DNA from: Azolla caroliniana
Lineage: Eukaryota > Polypodiophyta
Assembly: GCA_043228905.1 (NCBI GenBank)
Contig: JBHGNT010000006.1
Location: 6,510,001 to 6,574,000 of the forward strand
DNA: 64,000 nucleotides
Reading direction: 5' to 3'
Positions within the stretch are counted from its first letter, which is position 1; the number at the start of each line of letters is the position of its first letter. The position numbers and the translations under genes are program-made. The notes under the pieces were generated by a model. The model saw nothing but the letters and a program-made list of their open reading frames with translations, did no database searches and had not been told where the DNA came from. Of this stretch, positions 12,201 to 24,000 are shown one piece after another.

Positions 12201-13072
12201 CCATGGATTTAATTTGAATACTGTAAATCCTTAAAAATCTTATTTGGTAGCAAATTGTAAACTCTCCCTCTTGTCCAAGGAAGCTGGCCATCGAGTGGAA
12301 GAAGGTAAATGTATAGTCATCCATCTGATAGCTAGGAAAATAATGGTGTGCTCATAAAATAGTTGTCTATGGTTATCCAACTGAGTCCACAGTAGAAGGC
12401 ATACTAGTGAGAACAAGTACTTACCAAAAAACATTTGTAGGATAATGGCCACTGCAGCAAATGGTGGCCAAGCCCACAACAAAAGGCACGTTTAGATTGG
12501 AAATCAGTGTGCAAGGCATATATTATATTTGGAATCCACTAAGATGATGTAATCTTATTAATATCACCCCTCTTCAAAATGAGGTCGAACAATTATTTTC
12601 TGAATCTCACAGCTCTTATATGTGTTAAGAGAAAAGAGGAAAAGAGGAAAATGTTCCTTTACAAAGAATGTGATGATCAGCTTTTCACCATAATTAATTA
12701 TCATAATGAATTCTGGTCATAAGGTCTAGTTAAATCCTAGAGTAAATACCAAACTTAACAAGCTTCGTGTATTTGGGTTTAGTTGACCCTTTAGATGGAA
12801 TTTATTACGGAAATGACATGCAGTAAGTTAGTTGTGTTTTGTCTTGGCTGCAGGTTGTCGTTTGGGTAATAGCTTTATTGGTTCTAATCATTAATGGTTA
12901 CCTTCTAGTGGAGTTTTGTTCAACTTACATTGCTGCTAGTACAGCTGTGATGCTGATTCTGGTCATCTTGGCCACGTTGTATATTATGTTTATCATTTAC
13001 CTGATTATACAATCAAAATGTGGTAATCGTCTAGCGAAATTGAAGAGATGGAGTTGGACTGGCCTGATATAG
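9285..13072 (+). CDS. NRAMP-family divalent metal transporter, four exons
   Basis: Exons 9285-9856, 10618-10754, 10840-11492 and 12854-13072 join in frame to 526 codons. All introns have GT...AG ends (donors GTAAGT, GTGAGT, GTATAT). NRAMP proteins move Fe2+, Mn2+ and related ions with protons across the vacuolar or plasma membrane. The metal-binding DPGN of helix 1 (residues 84-87) and MPHN of helix 6 (260-263) are present, as is the [13 protein letters not shown] transport signature. About 11-12 hydrophobic segments and a length near 500 residues fit the plant NRAMP2/3/4 group. The start at 9285 begins an acidic N-terminal tail typical of that group; the frame is open further upstream but lacks conserved sequence. 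No stops or frameshifts were seen. Exact substrate and membrane are not decided by the sequence. Confidence 0.93.
9965..10320 (+). repeat. Degenerate minisatellite in NRAMP intron 1
   Basis: About nine imperfect units of roughly 30-45 bp built on GAAGTACTTGAATTGAAAAG followed by a TATGGAATT-like segment fill much of the first NRAMP intron. Units vary in length, so the array is old. It does not touch the splice sites at 9857 or 10617. Confidence 0.75.
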
Positions 13073-13164
13073 GATTAATTCTACATAAAAGCAATAAAAT
13101 TTTGTCAAGCTTCAGATAGATTCACGGTAACAGAAAGGGTGAAATTCTATTGCTAGTACCACTC

Positions 13165-13310
13165 AAGGAGTTTCTCTTTAACTCTACATTGATGCAACTG
13201 ATATTGCGATGTCAACACTGGCCACATTTTTGTATATTACGTTTACCATAAAACATGTGGAAATATCTGCTAGTGGAGCTTAAGAGATTGAGCTGCAACT
13301 GCCTTGCTGG
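13165..13310 (+). pseudogene. Degenerate second copy of NRAMP exon 4
   Basis: Downstream of the stop, the sequence repeats the layout of the last exon with many changes: an ACTGGCCACATTTTTGTATATTA block (compare CTTGGCCACGTTGTATATTA in exon 4) followed by a GTGGAAAT-TAGTGGAGCTTAAGAGATTGAG block. The frame is not open. A weaker third echo (CATGGCCACATTTGTATGT) lies near 13469. It suggests an old local tandem duplication of the 3' end of the gene. Confidence 0.5.
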
Positions 13311-15225
13311 TAGTGCAAATTGTGTATACATATTGATTTTAGATAAATAAAGCTGCTCTTTTGAGAATAACTAAAGCTTCGAACGTGGGTGGATTCTTCT
13401 ATATGCTGTTCCTATTTAGTTTTGCTAACATATATTCGTAACCAACAAAAAAGTTTTGATGCCAATTCATGGCCACATTTGTATGTCAATTTTGGATATG
13501 GAAATTGGCTAGAATCAACATTCTGCTAAGCTTAAAAAAAATGGTGGTACTCATATTTTCCTTCTCACAATTATGATTCAAGCAATTCGTTCCATGATAG
13601 AGGTTTAACATGTTCGTTTCAACAAAAAACTGTACATGTATGGAGTGGAGAGAAGCCTTCATATGCCCAATTGTGAGTATTAGATGTGCACATGAAAGCT
13701 TCATAAGGAATTAGAGTGTCTGAGAAATGTATTTTGTTGTGATAGAGGAGAGATGGTTTCATTTGTGGTATATGGAAACATGAAGAGATGGACTATTTCT
13801 TATGTTTAGCCAAGAAAAAGTTTCTCTCTTTTCCAATGCTAATGCATCAGAATGTGGTAGATTAGCAAAGGCTCATGTTTCATACATTGTATTTCAAATC
13901 TTGCACCATGAATTATGACATACTTTGTACTCTCTTGAATGTGAGATAGGGCATTGGCACATATGAGGAAACTCGTTGACAATCAAAGTTTTGCCATGAA
14001 AACTTTGTGGGTTTGAGTATCACACTTTGTTACACTACACCACCATTGACGACTTTTTAGTTTACTTTTTACCAAGTATCTACCACCTGAGACACAAGTT
14101 ATAAAGACAACAATGCCAACAAGAGACATCAAGATCAATAAGACATTAGGAAAAAGGGGATATAGTAGAACCCAATAGGAAGCTTTTGGCCAATGGGCGC
14201 CCTACTTTGAAATACCAATACCTTCGTCCCCGCCATACTTGGCATATGCCGAAGGGTGTGCGGGTTTGGTGGGGGTGGATGTCATGTGGTGGGATCAAAG
14301 GTAGAGGTTGGGTGAGTGGTTATAGTGCAAGAGTGGAGTTGGTTGGATCACCTCTCCTTCATCAATTTCCATTTTCTCTTTGGGTTTGGTGAGTAAGTGT
14401 TTAAGGGTTTGTTTTGCTTAAAATTTAATAAAAAGGAATTTATATTATGATAAATAATGTTGAGCCTTAATTTCAGTTTATCATATTAGACTATTTTATG
14501 TATGTATTTAGCCCTAATCTTGTATTGACCACTTGAGCATTGCAGTGGTGAGAGGGAGAGACAAAGATAGAGAGAGGGCCATGGCGAATTGACGCCAATG
14601 AAAGAAGGATTTCCTCAACTAGAGTCTACCTTCCCTCTACTTGCGTTTCCTCAAGCCTAGCTTTACAAGAAGGGCTAATTCTCGGAAACATTCCAAGAGA
14701 TTGAGAAACAATTTGGGTGACTCTCGACAATCAAAAGGAGTATACTTGACTCGAGTAAACCCCTAATATTTGTCAATGCAGTGGATGTTAGAGGTAGAAA
14801 GGAGTTGGGCCTCCTACTCGAGAATGAAGATGGCCTTACATCGGATTGGTCTGTCATATAAAGAGCGTGCACCCACTTCGACAAATGGTGACACTGCCTC
14901 CTCAAGCGGTCACGCTCTAAGGGAGAGGAAACGAATGCGTTGGAAATTATCATTGAATGCGCCATATGTGCATTCGCATTCTCGAATGTTTCAATCATTC
15001 GAGTATGGTAATTACCTTGAAGTATAGTAAATACTATACTTTTGTATTCATTATTTATTAGAAGGTAATTTTTTAAGGTAAAAAGTGTAAAAGGGAAAAA
15101 CAAGAATGTTTTGATATCATACGCATTCGCTTGCTTTTCATTCGTATGAAAAAGAATGTTTGCCAATGCATTCGAGTATATTACATACTATGGTTGGAAT
15201 GATAGAAAGGAGGGACCACAAAATG

Positions 15226-15260
<35 letters not shown>

Positions 15261-16214
15261 CGCATAAATGGAGTTTCATAGTGTCCTAATTGATCGCAAA
15301 AATCTCCATGTGCAAGTTTCAATCACTAATCTCTATCAACCTAAATATGCAATTCATCATCCCACACCTCCATGACTTGGTTTGCTAGTTTGACCCACAC
15401 CATACCCCTTGGTTGGCATACAAGATCTTGTTTAAAGCTTTTCTGTAATATGGCTCATATTAGTCAATCATCACTCCTTGAGTTTTTCTTTAATATATTT
15501 TCTTGTCCATGTTTTCAATCAATCCTGTGCAGTGTGCACCACTAGGTTGAACCAAGTATAAGTACGTCCTATACAATGTTTGTTAAGACTATGCACCTAC
15601 TAACATGGTCTTAATAGACAACTCATTGGATTTTAGTCTTATTCCACATTGCATCCAAGTCATCACTTCTACATGTGCTAGCGTCTTCTATGAATCATGT
15701 CATCCACTAGTACAAAATCGTGGCAACAAGTCTAATTTCATGTATTATGTAAATATCACATTAACTACATTCCATTTAAGAATACCGAGTAGACTAATAT
15801 GTTTTGGATTGGTCCAATTATCTTATTTGGACATTGAAAAAGCTTTATACTCTTTAGCAACAATATGAAAATGATTTCGAAAATTTTAATACATTTTGGT
15901 ATCCTTGTTACTATGGTGAATAATTATTCATGAGCCCTCATGTGGTCATGCTTCCATTGCATCAACCCAAACATGTCAAGGCCATTCAATGTCCACGTCA
16001 ATGTTTACGAGAACAATTTGAACAAAACAAGTTAATGGTTTGAGTTTACGAACAATTCATGGAAAGCATTCATTATTTGTTTCAATAAGATGAGAAAATC
16101 TTGTATGATTGAAAAACATATCCTTGTTGAAAAGAAGTCAAAATATTATAAGTGAAAACATATTGCATCTACTTTTAGGATGGCTTCTCACATAGTATCT
16201 TTTCATTTAATTGT
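13311..16214. other. Intergenic region without a supported gene
   Basis: AT-rich. Contents seen: a perfect 22-bp palindrome at 15020-15041, a CT microsatellite at 15230-15259, and scattered short frames with no conserved motif. No transposon termini could be paired. Confidence 0.5.
15230..15259 (+). repeat. CT dinucleotide microsatellite
   Basis: About 15 uninterrupted CT units in intergenic DNA. Confidence 0.95.
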
Positions 16215-17090
16215 ATCTTCTTCTTTTTTTCAAAAAGATTTCCTTTATTAGTATTAAGAAAAGTGCTGGAGGGCTACAAAAATGTAAAATCAGAGAGTAT
16301 TATATACAAAAGAAATGGCCAAGGCAAGGACCATGGGTGTTGATATCTCCATAACGGTCCTTTAGAGGAGACTATGAAAAGAGGCAACTTCCTCCATAAT
16401 TGCAGTAATTTTTTCGTTTTCTTCAGAACAACCTCCGAAGAGCCTGTCATATTGTCATATTGCCCCCCCATAACTACCAATAAGCTCCCCCATAATTCCA
16501 ACAATATATATGAGAGAAGATGAATTATGGACTCATATCGTCTTTTACAACGATACTTCCATAATATCCATAACGTAACCGTAGATATTGTTTTCCATAC
16601 ATGGGTTGCACGCATTTGCTTACGAGGTTGTTGAAAAGGGGAGATAGTAATTATATGTCTGTTGATGATTGTCATAGCCTCCAGAGCATCATCTGCTTCA
16701 TACAATAGGAGACTGGAATGGAGAACCCCCCATACCGTTGATCCCCAAGAGAAGAGGCAATCTGCATTAATTGTCAAGAATAAATAGATAACTTTATCCC
16801 ATACCTGTTGGGCTATTGAGCATGACCAGAGAGCATGCTTAGTAATTTCCTGCAGGTCTCCGCAATAACAACATTGTCTAAGACTAGTTACCACATCTTC
16901 TTTCGATGACTGACCTACTGGTAGTGCTGCATGTAGTAAAAGCCATCTGAAGAGAATATATTTGGTTGGTCCCTTGAAAAACCAAATCCATGTCTAATAT
17001 GCCTTCAAATGAGTGCTCGAAACACCCCACTTATTCCAATGCTTTTGAGTTGCAGGGGTTGGAATATTCTTAGACATGAGTAAGGTTCTG
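16215..17090 (-). pseudogene. LINE fragment, 5'-truncated, zf-RVT region
   Basis: On the minus strand, a region reading GPTKYILFRWLLLHAALPVG near 16,915-16,975 leads into an open stretch (16894-16274) with the reverse-transcriptase-associated zinc-binding motif CCYCGDLQEITKHALWSC and a TVTLWILWKYRCKRR block. The 3' end has TTAATACTAATAAAGG and an A-rich tail at about 16,225, similar to the LINE at 6550-7430. Reverse transcriptase and endonuclease are missing, as usual for truncated LINE copies. Confidence 0.7.
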
Positions 17091-17299
17091 CCCAATTTCA
17101 AGTTGTACTGAAAGAATGGAACTTTCTGCAATGGATCCATCATGGGATTGCGTGTCTCGTTCTGAGTTTGTCGTTTTCTGTCTATGCACTGTCATTGTCG
17201 ATTCTTTACACCTGAACATAGGTACGAGTGACCGGTTGTGGCCGGTTTTGATCCTAACATAAAGCACCCTCCTCCTACTTTGTAAGTCTCGGTTAATCT

Positions 17300-17484
17300 T
17301 CCATGTAATGCTATTATTTTTGTACTAACCATTCTCTACTCCTTGTCAATATACATCTTGAGGATTCTATTTTCCTATCTATCTTGTGTCTCTCCTCTCT
17401 CCTCTTTCACACACAAACACACACACACAACCACAACACATCTCTAATCTATTCTACCGCATAGAATCACACTCGATTATTAAT
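17300..17484 (+). repeat. Possible degenerate LTR-A-like remnant
   Basis: A TTTGTACTAA...TATACATC segment, a CT-rich then CA-rich block, and CCGCATAGAATCACACTCGATTATTA follow the same order as the 3' half of the Copia A LTR (18,330-18,490). No ends or duplication were found, so this is a weak call. The remainder of 17091-17739 shows no gene. Confidence 0.35.
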
Positions 17485-17739
17485 AAAAAGCCATGTTCAT
17501 TTTTAAGTTTTGTGGCTTTCTTACAAAAATGTATTTGCAATTACTCCCAATTGATGTCACCATTGTCATGAAGTTATGTGGGTACGTGTGAAATCTGAGT
17601 GAGACCACTGAAAACTTGAACCAGAGAGGATTGAATGTTTGGTGACTCGAAGACTATAGTTTAACTTATTTCCTCCTATGCATTTCCCACATCACGACAC
17701 CATTTGCGAACTGGTTTTAAAAGGCCAAACACTCAAGTC

Positions 17740-18198
17740 TAAAAAACAATAACATGGGATGACTATCTAGATGAGTCACTCAGAACACTCAAAGAGCGTG
17801 GGTGCCAAGCTCCTTCACTTCTCTTAGCAAATACATCTAAATATGCTGTAAAGGAGGTATTGTATCAAATTATAAACTTATCATAATTGAAAGTAAGAAA
17901 CTTACACCTATTCAGCATCGATACACAATTCAAGAAAAAGAACTATTTGCAATTATTCATGCACATAAGTCATGGAGGCACAAACCACTCGTCCTTGAAA
18001 TATGTTTGTAACCAACGTGATGGATCATAAGGCATGATAGGTAGATTTGATTCAAGATTTTGATTTCTCTACACGATATTGTAAAGGATCCATGAACACA
18101 ATTGTTGATGCATTGAGTCGTATTCATGAATTTAACATTCCTAGCTTCATTGAAAATAAATCTGATATGTATGAACACCTTCAAGTTGTCATGATGGA
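17740..18198 (+). pseudogene. Decayed Ty3/Gypsy RNase H segment, host site of Copia A
   Basis: Frames with stops encode QHRYTIQEKELFAIIHAHKSW (about 17,910-17,975) and, in another frame, IQDFDFSTRYCKGSMN followed by VDALSR (about 18,050-18,120). These correspond to the Gypsy RNase H region with its GxxNxxADALSR end. Copia A starts immediately after, at 18204, so this older fragment is the insertion target. Confidence 0.65.
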
Positions 18199-18203
18199 GT
18201 TAC

Positions 18204-18383
18204 TATTGAGCATCAAACTCAACTTCCCATAGGGACAATGTTCACACTAGTCAGTGGACAACTTATCGAATAGATTTGTAATTAGTAGAAAGGGCATTTG
18301 CCCTAGAATAGTTGGTATTTAAACCAACCTTTTGTAACTAAGTAACTGAACTTGGGTGTAATATACAATTTCCCATTTTTTAG

Positions 18384-18427
<44 letters not shown>

Positions 18428-18492
18428 ACATGCACACACACACATACACACACAGTCCTTTAGCTGCAAAGAATCACTCTCGATTATTTTCA
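18204..18492 (+). repeat. Copia A 5' LTR
   Basis: Starts TATTGAG (the 3' copy has TGTTGAG) and ends ATTTTCA. Contains a TTTAAACCAACC block and a long CT run at about 18,386-18,421 followed by CA repeats. The sequence just inside, TGGTAGCTTGACC at 18493, stands where a TGGTATCAGAGC methionine-tRNA primer-binding site would be, but is altered. Confidence 0.88.
18387..18421 (+). repeat. CT microsatellite in LTR-A
   Basis: About 17 CT units inside the 5' LTR; the 3' LTR has a longer run at 56,855-56,897. Confidence 0.95.
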
Positions 18493-18617
18493 TGGTAGCT
18501 TGACCCAAGCCCATCTCCTTTACATGTGTTGTGCTCATGCTCGTATTCAGAGAGACCCGATTGATCGTTGTAGCAACGATCTGCATAGTTCACATCAAGA
18601 GTAGAGGAAGTTCGACA

Positions 18618-19401
18618 ATGAACACTCAAATGGGAAGCGCTCTTCCCACCAAGAAGCTTGATAGAACAAACTTCGCATCTTGGGAGTACAAGATGCATCA
18701 GTACCTTGTCGGACAAGGTTACTGGAGCTACACTGAGGGAGCTCACAAAACAAAACCTAACCTGACGCACACTGACTACCTAGCGTGGGAGCATGCTGCG
18801 AGCTGTGTGTTGTACTGCCTTGCGTCATGCGTTCATGACCACATGTTTGCCTATATTCGAGATTTGAAAACGCCGAAAGACGCTTGGGGAAATCTCAAGA
18901 AGATTTTTGCGGCCAATACGCCTGCACTAAAGCTCCAACTTCAACAGGAGCTAAACAACATGCAATAGAGGGATATGTTGATCCCCGACTATATTTTGAA
19001 AATCAAGGAGCTGTGTGACGCCCTTGGATCGATCAATGTGATCATCGATGATGACGAAATAGTGCAAACATGCCTCGACGGCTTAGTACCACGATTCGGC
19101 ATGATCAGATCTGCCATTCTCGCAAGGGAGAACCCACCTTCCTTTTTCGAACCATGTTCGACAAAGGAGCAATGCATCGGATGGTTAGATGCTCTACTCT
19201 CACTCTGATGATAGAAGAGGATTCGATCAAGGAAATAGAGGTCGATTTGGTTGAGGGCGATAGGGTCAGTCAACCCGAGAACGCAACTCTTACCAGTGGC
19301 AAGACGATAGGAGCAATGCCAAAGAGTTTGGCAGAAGGGGGAGCTATCCTGCCGGACCGAGCAATCGTAACAACTCGATCGAATGCGGGTACTATGGAAA
19401 A
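18618..19401 (+). pseudogene. Copia A gag
   Basis: ATG 18618 starts a Copia gag (MNTQMGSALPTKKLDRTNF...). The capsid-like region is open to a TAG at 18966 and then continues in frame (KIKELCDALGSINV) until frames break near 19150. The zinc knuckle begins at about 19,384 (CGYYGK) and is cut by the solo LTR at 19402. The product would form the nucleocapsid particle of the element; this copy cannot. Confidence 0.75.
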
Positions 19402-19822
19402 TGCAAAAGAATACGTGCGAACGCTTAACAGACACAACCATGTAACAACAAATAAAAGACACGAGACAAGGAAGATAAGGAAGGTTTAATGGAAAGCTTA
19501 ATCAACACAGCGTACGCGGGCGAGACAGAGAGAGGAGACCACAGAAAACTCTATTCCAAAATAATACTCTAAAACTCTGTGCATAGGATGTGCTCAAAGA
19601 GCACTTTTATACAAGTCCATATGGACTGACAGAAGTATTGACACATATTTCAATGCTCATCAATAAGCCCCTACACTAACTCCCAAAAATATATTCCTCC
19701 ACGTAATATCCATCCAACGGCCTCCCGGTTGACGCACCCCTACGGTCTTTCGTTGCACACCCGGTTTACCCACTAGTTTACTCACCGGTTTACGCACCCA
19801 ATGTTGAGCTTGTATCTCAACA
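19402..19822 (-). repeat. Solo LTR inserted in the Copia A zinc knuckle (TSD GAAAA)
   Basis: On the minus strand it starts TGTTGAGATAC and ends TTTTGCA, 421 bp, flanked by GAAAA at 19397-19401 and 19823-19827. It is related to LTR-B: shared are a GTGCGTAAACCG block, a TTGTATAAAAG TATA-like block and AAGCTTTCCATTAAACC. Codons on both sides belong to one CCHC knuckle, supporting the boundaries. Confidence 0.85.
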
Positions 19823-20103
19823 GAAAACTCAATCACTATGAAGAGGAGTGCTGAAAAAAGATATCAGACTTGGCTTCGACTAGCCAACAACTCACTAACT
19901 ACACATCAAATTCCAACTACGACGATCGAGGCAGAATGTTTATGATGAGGCACAGATCACATTCTATGTCGTCACAAGCTTCGACTAGCACCTTTTCTTC
20001 AGACAACGTATGGTTTGTCGACTCGGGAGCATCCAATCATATGACGTCCCACGAAGATTGGTTCTGAGAACTACGAAAGCCCGATCGGCCTGGCTATGTC
20101 GAA
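19823..20103 (+). pseudogene. Copia A: end of gag and aspartic protease
   Basis: Resumes the zinc knuckle (His and last Cys), then a serine-rich linker and the protease active-site segment VWFVDSGASNHMT (about 20,008-20,046) with the catalytic D-S-G. The similarity stops at about 20,103 where minus-strand Copia F sequence begins, so most of the protease-integrase junction is gone. Confidence 0.75.
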
Positions 20104-20380
20104 ACCAAACTCACTATCTAGTGAGGGAGCCCACACATCCGAATCACTGTTGTCGGGGTGGTTGACTTCGTATTCGGGTGTCTTACCTTTGCCTTTGTCC
20201 AAGGTCGTACTTGGCCGCGACGTAGTTGGAAGGCTTGAAGGCACATGTGGTCCACTTAGCTCGGTAGAGTTTGGACGGTCCTTTGGCGAAGGGCTTGGCC
20301 GAATATCATCCCTCGAGTTGATGTTCAACTCTTCCTCGGTCGGGTCGGGTGGAGTCAACTTGGGCTTATACCATGATGTC
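20104..20380 (-). pseudogene. Copia F integrase-RT linker, distal part
   Basis: The minus strand reads WYKPK followed by a TPPDPTEEELN stretch, a TLDKGKGKTPEYE block and DSEFGFDI. The same order occurs in Copia A at 54,510-54,780 (SWYEP ... LDKGNAK ... DSEFEGFDIP). This fixes the fragment as the low-complexity linker between integrase and reverse transcriptase. Confidence 0.75.
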
Positions 20381-20806
20381 TATCACGGACACAGCAAGCG
20401 TGGACTAAGACGGAGCACGGATGATGAGACTACGACGGAGCGATGACGGAATGACACAAGAGCATAAAGATAGAGATGAAGATCAAGGAGAGAGGATGGG
20501 CGAAACGAGAATACTAGATTGATATGTCCATGACTGGCGTTGTTCACCTTGAAGGAATTGAAGGTGAACTCAACTATTTATACTAAGTGGCATGCATACC
20601 TGTTGCACGCATGTGATACAATAGAGCATGTAGGCAATAGGTACGCATGCATGTGCCAAGTGTAAATAATACAAGGGAGAAATTATGCACAAGATGGTAG
20701 CTAAAACCTACAATGAAGAAGTATATACATGATTATATGCTAGGTGTGTGGTTAACACATAACACTCGATTATAAGATTGTCATGTCAAGAGTTCGAATG
20801 TTGACA
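20381..20806 (-). repeat. Solo LTR in Copia F linker (TSD ATGTC)
   Basis: A 426-bp insertion splits the ...VVFDEST / SWYKPK coding order. It is flanked by ATGTC at 20376-20380 and 20807-20811. On the minus strand it starts TGTCAACATT and ends GTGATA, with a TATAAATAG box at about 20,575. The end is not the canonical CA, so the last bases may have mutated. Confidence 0.7.
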
Positions 20807-21059
20807 ATGTCGATTCGTCGAAGACTACGTCTCGACTCACCCGAACTGCTCGGGTCGAAGGGTTATAACACTTTTATGCCTTCTTCTCGGACGGGTATCC
20901 TACGAGGATACATTCCTCCGACTTCGCGTCGGGCTTCTGTCGGTTTTCATTCGGGATGCGTGCATTCGCAATGCTTCCGAACACCTTGAGGTGCGACAGG
21001 ATTAGATTGCTTTTGACAAGGACCTCGTATTGAGTTAGCTCATGCACTCCATTGGTGGT
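20807..21059 (-). pseudogene. Copia F integrase C-terminal part
   Basis: The minus strand encodes TTNGVHELTQYE, then KVFGSIANARIPNENRQKPD, a CILVGYPSEKK block and VRVSRDVVFDEST, collinear with Copia A at 54,270-54,500. One stop near 20,865 interrupts it. Confidence 0.75.
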
Positions 21060-24000
21060 TGTTAACTCTTAGGGCCGGACAATGGCCTAACATAGGGTGT
21101 CTACGGAAGACACTTCACCAAAGGGTGTTACGGCAACCGGATTAGACTCAACGCTTAATCCGACTTAATTAAGTTACTTAGCATGATCGTCTTTCATAAT
21201 CACACGCGTAAGATATAACAATTAAGACAGAATGACAATTAACACAGAGAGATAACAACGCTAAGCTTTTATTAATTAACCGCTATTCATTACATTGTAT
21301 TCGGGCCTTTAAATAGGTTTCCGGTCTGTATTACAAAACGGTGCCATCCGCACCTGTTCGGGATCGGTCCGGATCCGGAACGGCATACCGATTCCGGTCC
21401 GTCCGTCCACACTCATAGCTTAATTACAACCACATTCCTACTACTTAAATAACTCTCCGTTTCCCACTCTGGACTCCTTTGCCGGTCGGTAACACATGGC
21501 ACGCCCGTGGGACAGTACCTTGTACGTCGAATCCACAACCGACCCTTGCTATTCTTCGTCCAAAATATCCAGAATGCTTTGTTCGAGAGTCTCCAATGGT
21601 TCATCTGGAATTGGTTGTTGTTGTTGTTGTTGTTGCTGCTCTGTTGATGTCTGCTGCGACGGGTCTGTTGATGGCTGCTGCTGCTGCTCCATTTGTTGCT
21701 TTGACACTGGCATCTCCGTCGTTGCTCCCTTCGTCGTAGTGGTCTCCGGTTGACTGGTTCCGGGCTGGCCCTCAGCCGGCGACGGTTCCTCATCACTAAG
21801 GTTAACCGTTTCCGCTTCCCGTGCTTTTTCTTCTTGAACCCGGGACCGTTCGTAGCTTTCAAACTGGATTTGAGCGTCCAGCCTATCATTGTCTAGCTGA
21901 GGTACGAGCTGCCTGACCTGCGCCAGCTGTTCATCCGCCAGGACTTGGAAGTTGTCGGCCAGCTCGTCCCGTATGGCGGTGAAGTCCTCGGAAGTCAACG
22001 TATAACAATCATCTCCTTCCTTCCGCCGGTTTGCCACGTTTGCCCGTAGCAATTGGAGTTCCGCCGCGTTTTGTGCCCACTTTGTCCACCATCTTACGGA
22101 GCTTTCATCAATCAAGTGTTTTGTCTGATTCAGCCATGCTCGGAGGATGGACTGAATCCGGCCCGTTCCTAATTGCGATTTGGTTTCTGCCGCTTGCCGT
22201 TCCTCCTTCAGTTGCTTGATGATTTTTACGTTGTCTTCCGCCTGCGCCTTGTAATGCGTCAATTGCCTTTGATATGTGCTTTGTAATTTCTACAATACTG
22301 TTGACGCTCTCTCTTTTTCTTCCTGTTGCTGCCTCTGGAGCTCCATCCGGACCTTCTCCGCCTCGTCCAAGCGTCTTGTATTTTCTGCACGTTCGTCGGC
22401 GATCGCCGTCGCGGCCCGATCAACTTCCTGCTGGAGCTCGGCCATCCGTTCCTTATGCTCCGTTTCCAGCCGTTTGTAGTCCTGGTGCAGGTGCTCAAAA
22501 TCATCTGTCTTTTGCTTGAGCCGTGCGTTGATCTGTCGACGGGCCCGGTCCTCACGGTCCTTCTACTGGCGGAGCTCTTCCTTTAGCCGTTCAATTTCCG
22601 TTTCCGCCGTCTTCCGCAGCTTGTCCTTTTCCTGCAACACTTTGTCTTTTTCCTCCTTTAGCTGGTCGTACGCTTGATGGCCTTTCCGGAGGCTCTCCTC
22701 TGCCCGGGGGAGGTTCTCAGCAGTCTTCTTTAATTCGGCTTCGACCGCTGTCTTCAATTCCCGTTCACGGCTCCTTAGCGCTTCTTGTGCGGCAAGTTCA
22801 TCTCTCAATTCCGCAAGCTCCTGGGCTTGCGCCTCATCTCTCGCCGGAACGGTTTCCGTTGCCGGGGTCTTATTGGTATGTACAGGTCGATCCGTTTCTT
22901 TATTCTGTACACTTACCGGAGTCACAGGTGATTGGATCTGTGTTGTCGTTAAGGCCATTTTGGCCATCTCTGTCGTGACCTGATCCAAGTCTTCTTCTAG
23001 GCACCGGATTCTGGACCGGGCCGTCTCTAGTTGTTCGGTTGTGACGAGCAACCGTTCGCTTTGCGCTCTTTCTTCCGCCTCAATATACCCCACTACTCCG
23101 GCTATCTGTTCGCCTATCCACCGGAGCCACAGGCTACCGGTGCCTTGTTGTGCTTGCACGGAGGTTTGACAGATGGGTTCACTTGTAGATGGGTGGTCCC
23201 GCCTGGTTGCGCCGAGTTGCAGTTCCGTTTCTGCTCGTGGACCATCCTGCTGTCCTGGTTCGCCTTGCGCTTCTTCTTGGCTGGCCGAGGGAGGCTGTAT
23301 TGACCTTTCCGGCTCTGGCGGGATGGGACTTGCCGGTGTTGCCGGTGGTGCCGGGGCTTCTGATTCCGGTGCCATGCGCACCGGTTCCAGTTCCTTCCTT
23401 GGCGTGGGAGGCTCAGTATGGGGAGCCGGTGTTCCCTTCGTCTGAGGGTCCGAACGTTTCCCGGCTGCCTCAACGGTCCTTGCCGACGACCGTCGTTGGA
23501 GGTGCTCCGTCGGCTCCTCCTCTATTTCCTCTTCCAGAGTCCCGGCATTGACTTTTGCCGCCAAGGGGTTCGCTTCTCTATTCACCAGTCGGCGGAGTGT
23601 AACCTTTACGGGCCGTGCCGGTGGTTCCTCCTGCGCATCCGTTGGCCGCTTCCGGCTGCCGCTCTCCTTTCCCGCCTGTTCTGCATCCGCCGCCTTTCCC
23701 TTAGTGGCCTTAGAGGCCAACAACTGTTGTCGTTTGGAAGCCGTCTTTGGGGTGCCGTCCGCCATTCTTCCTCGCTTCTTGGGTTGGACGGGTTGGACGG
23801 GTGGCACAAGCAAGGTGAGCCACTGCGTTACGGCGTGCCATATCCTCTGTCCGTCTCGGCCTTCTTTGCCGTCTTTGCCTCTGACGATCTTGATCGCCGC
23901 ACACAACCCGTCTGCGATCAATACCGGCCAATCCACCTTGATCCCTTCATAGGTGGCGATGATCATCCCTGCCCGGTTCTGCGGCATGACAGGGGGTCTA

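Noticed and set aside
14675-15166. 163-codon minus-strand frame
   Set aside because: No conserved domain or bias. It spans an AT palindrome and low-complexity DNA, so it is treated as chance.
20366-20380. Minus-strand TGGTATAAGCCC beside the solo LTR, looking like a Met-tRNA primer-binding site
   Set aside because: It reads in frame as WYKP and aligns with the Copia A linker at 54,507-54,518, and the 5-bp duplication places the LTR boundary a few bases away. It is coding sequence, not a primer site.
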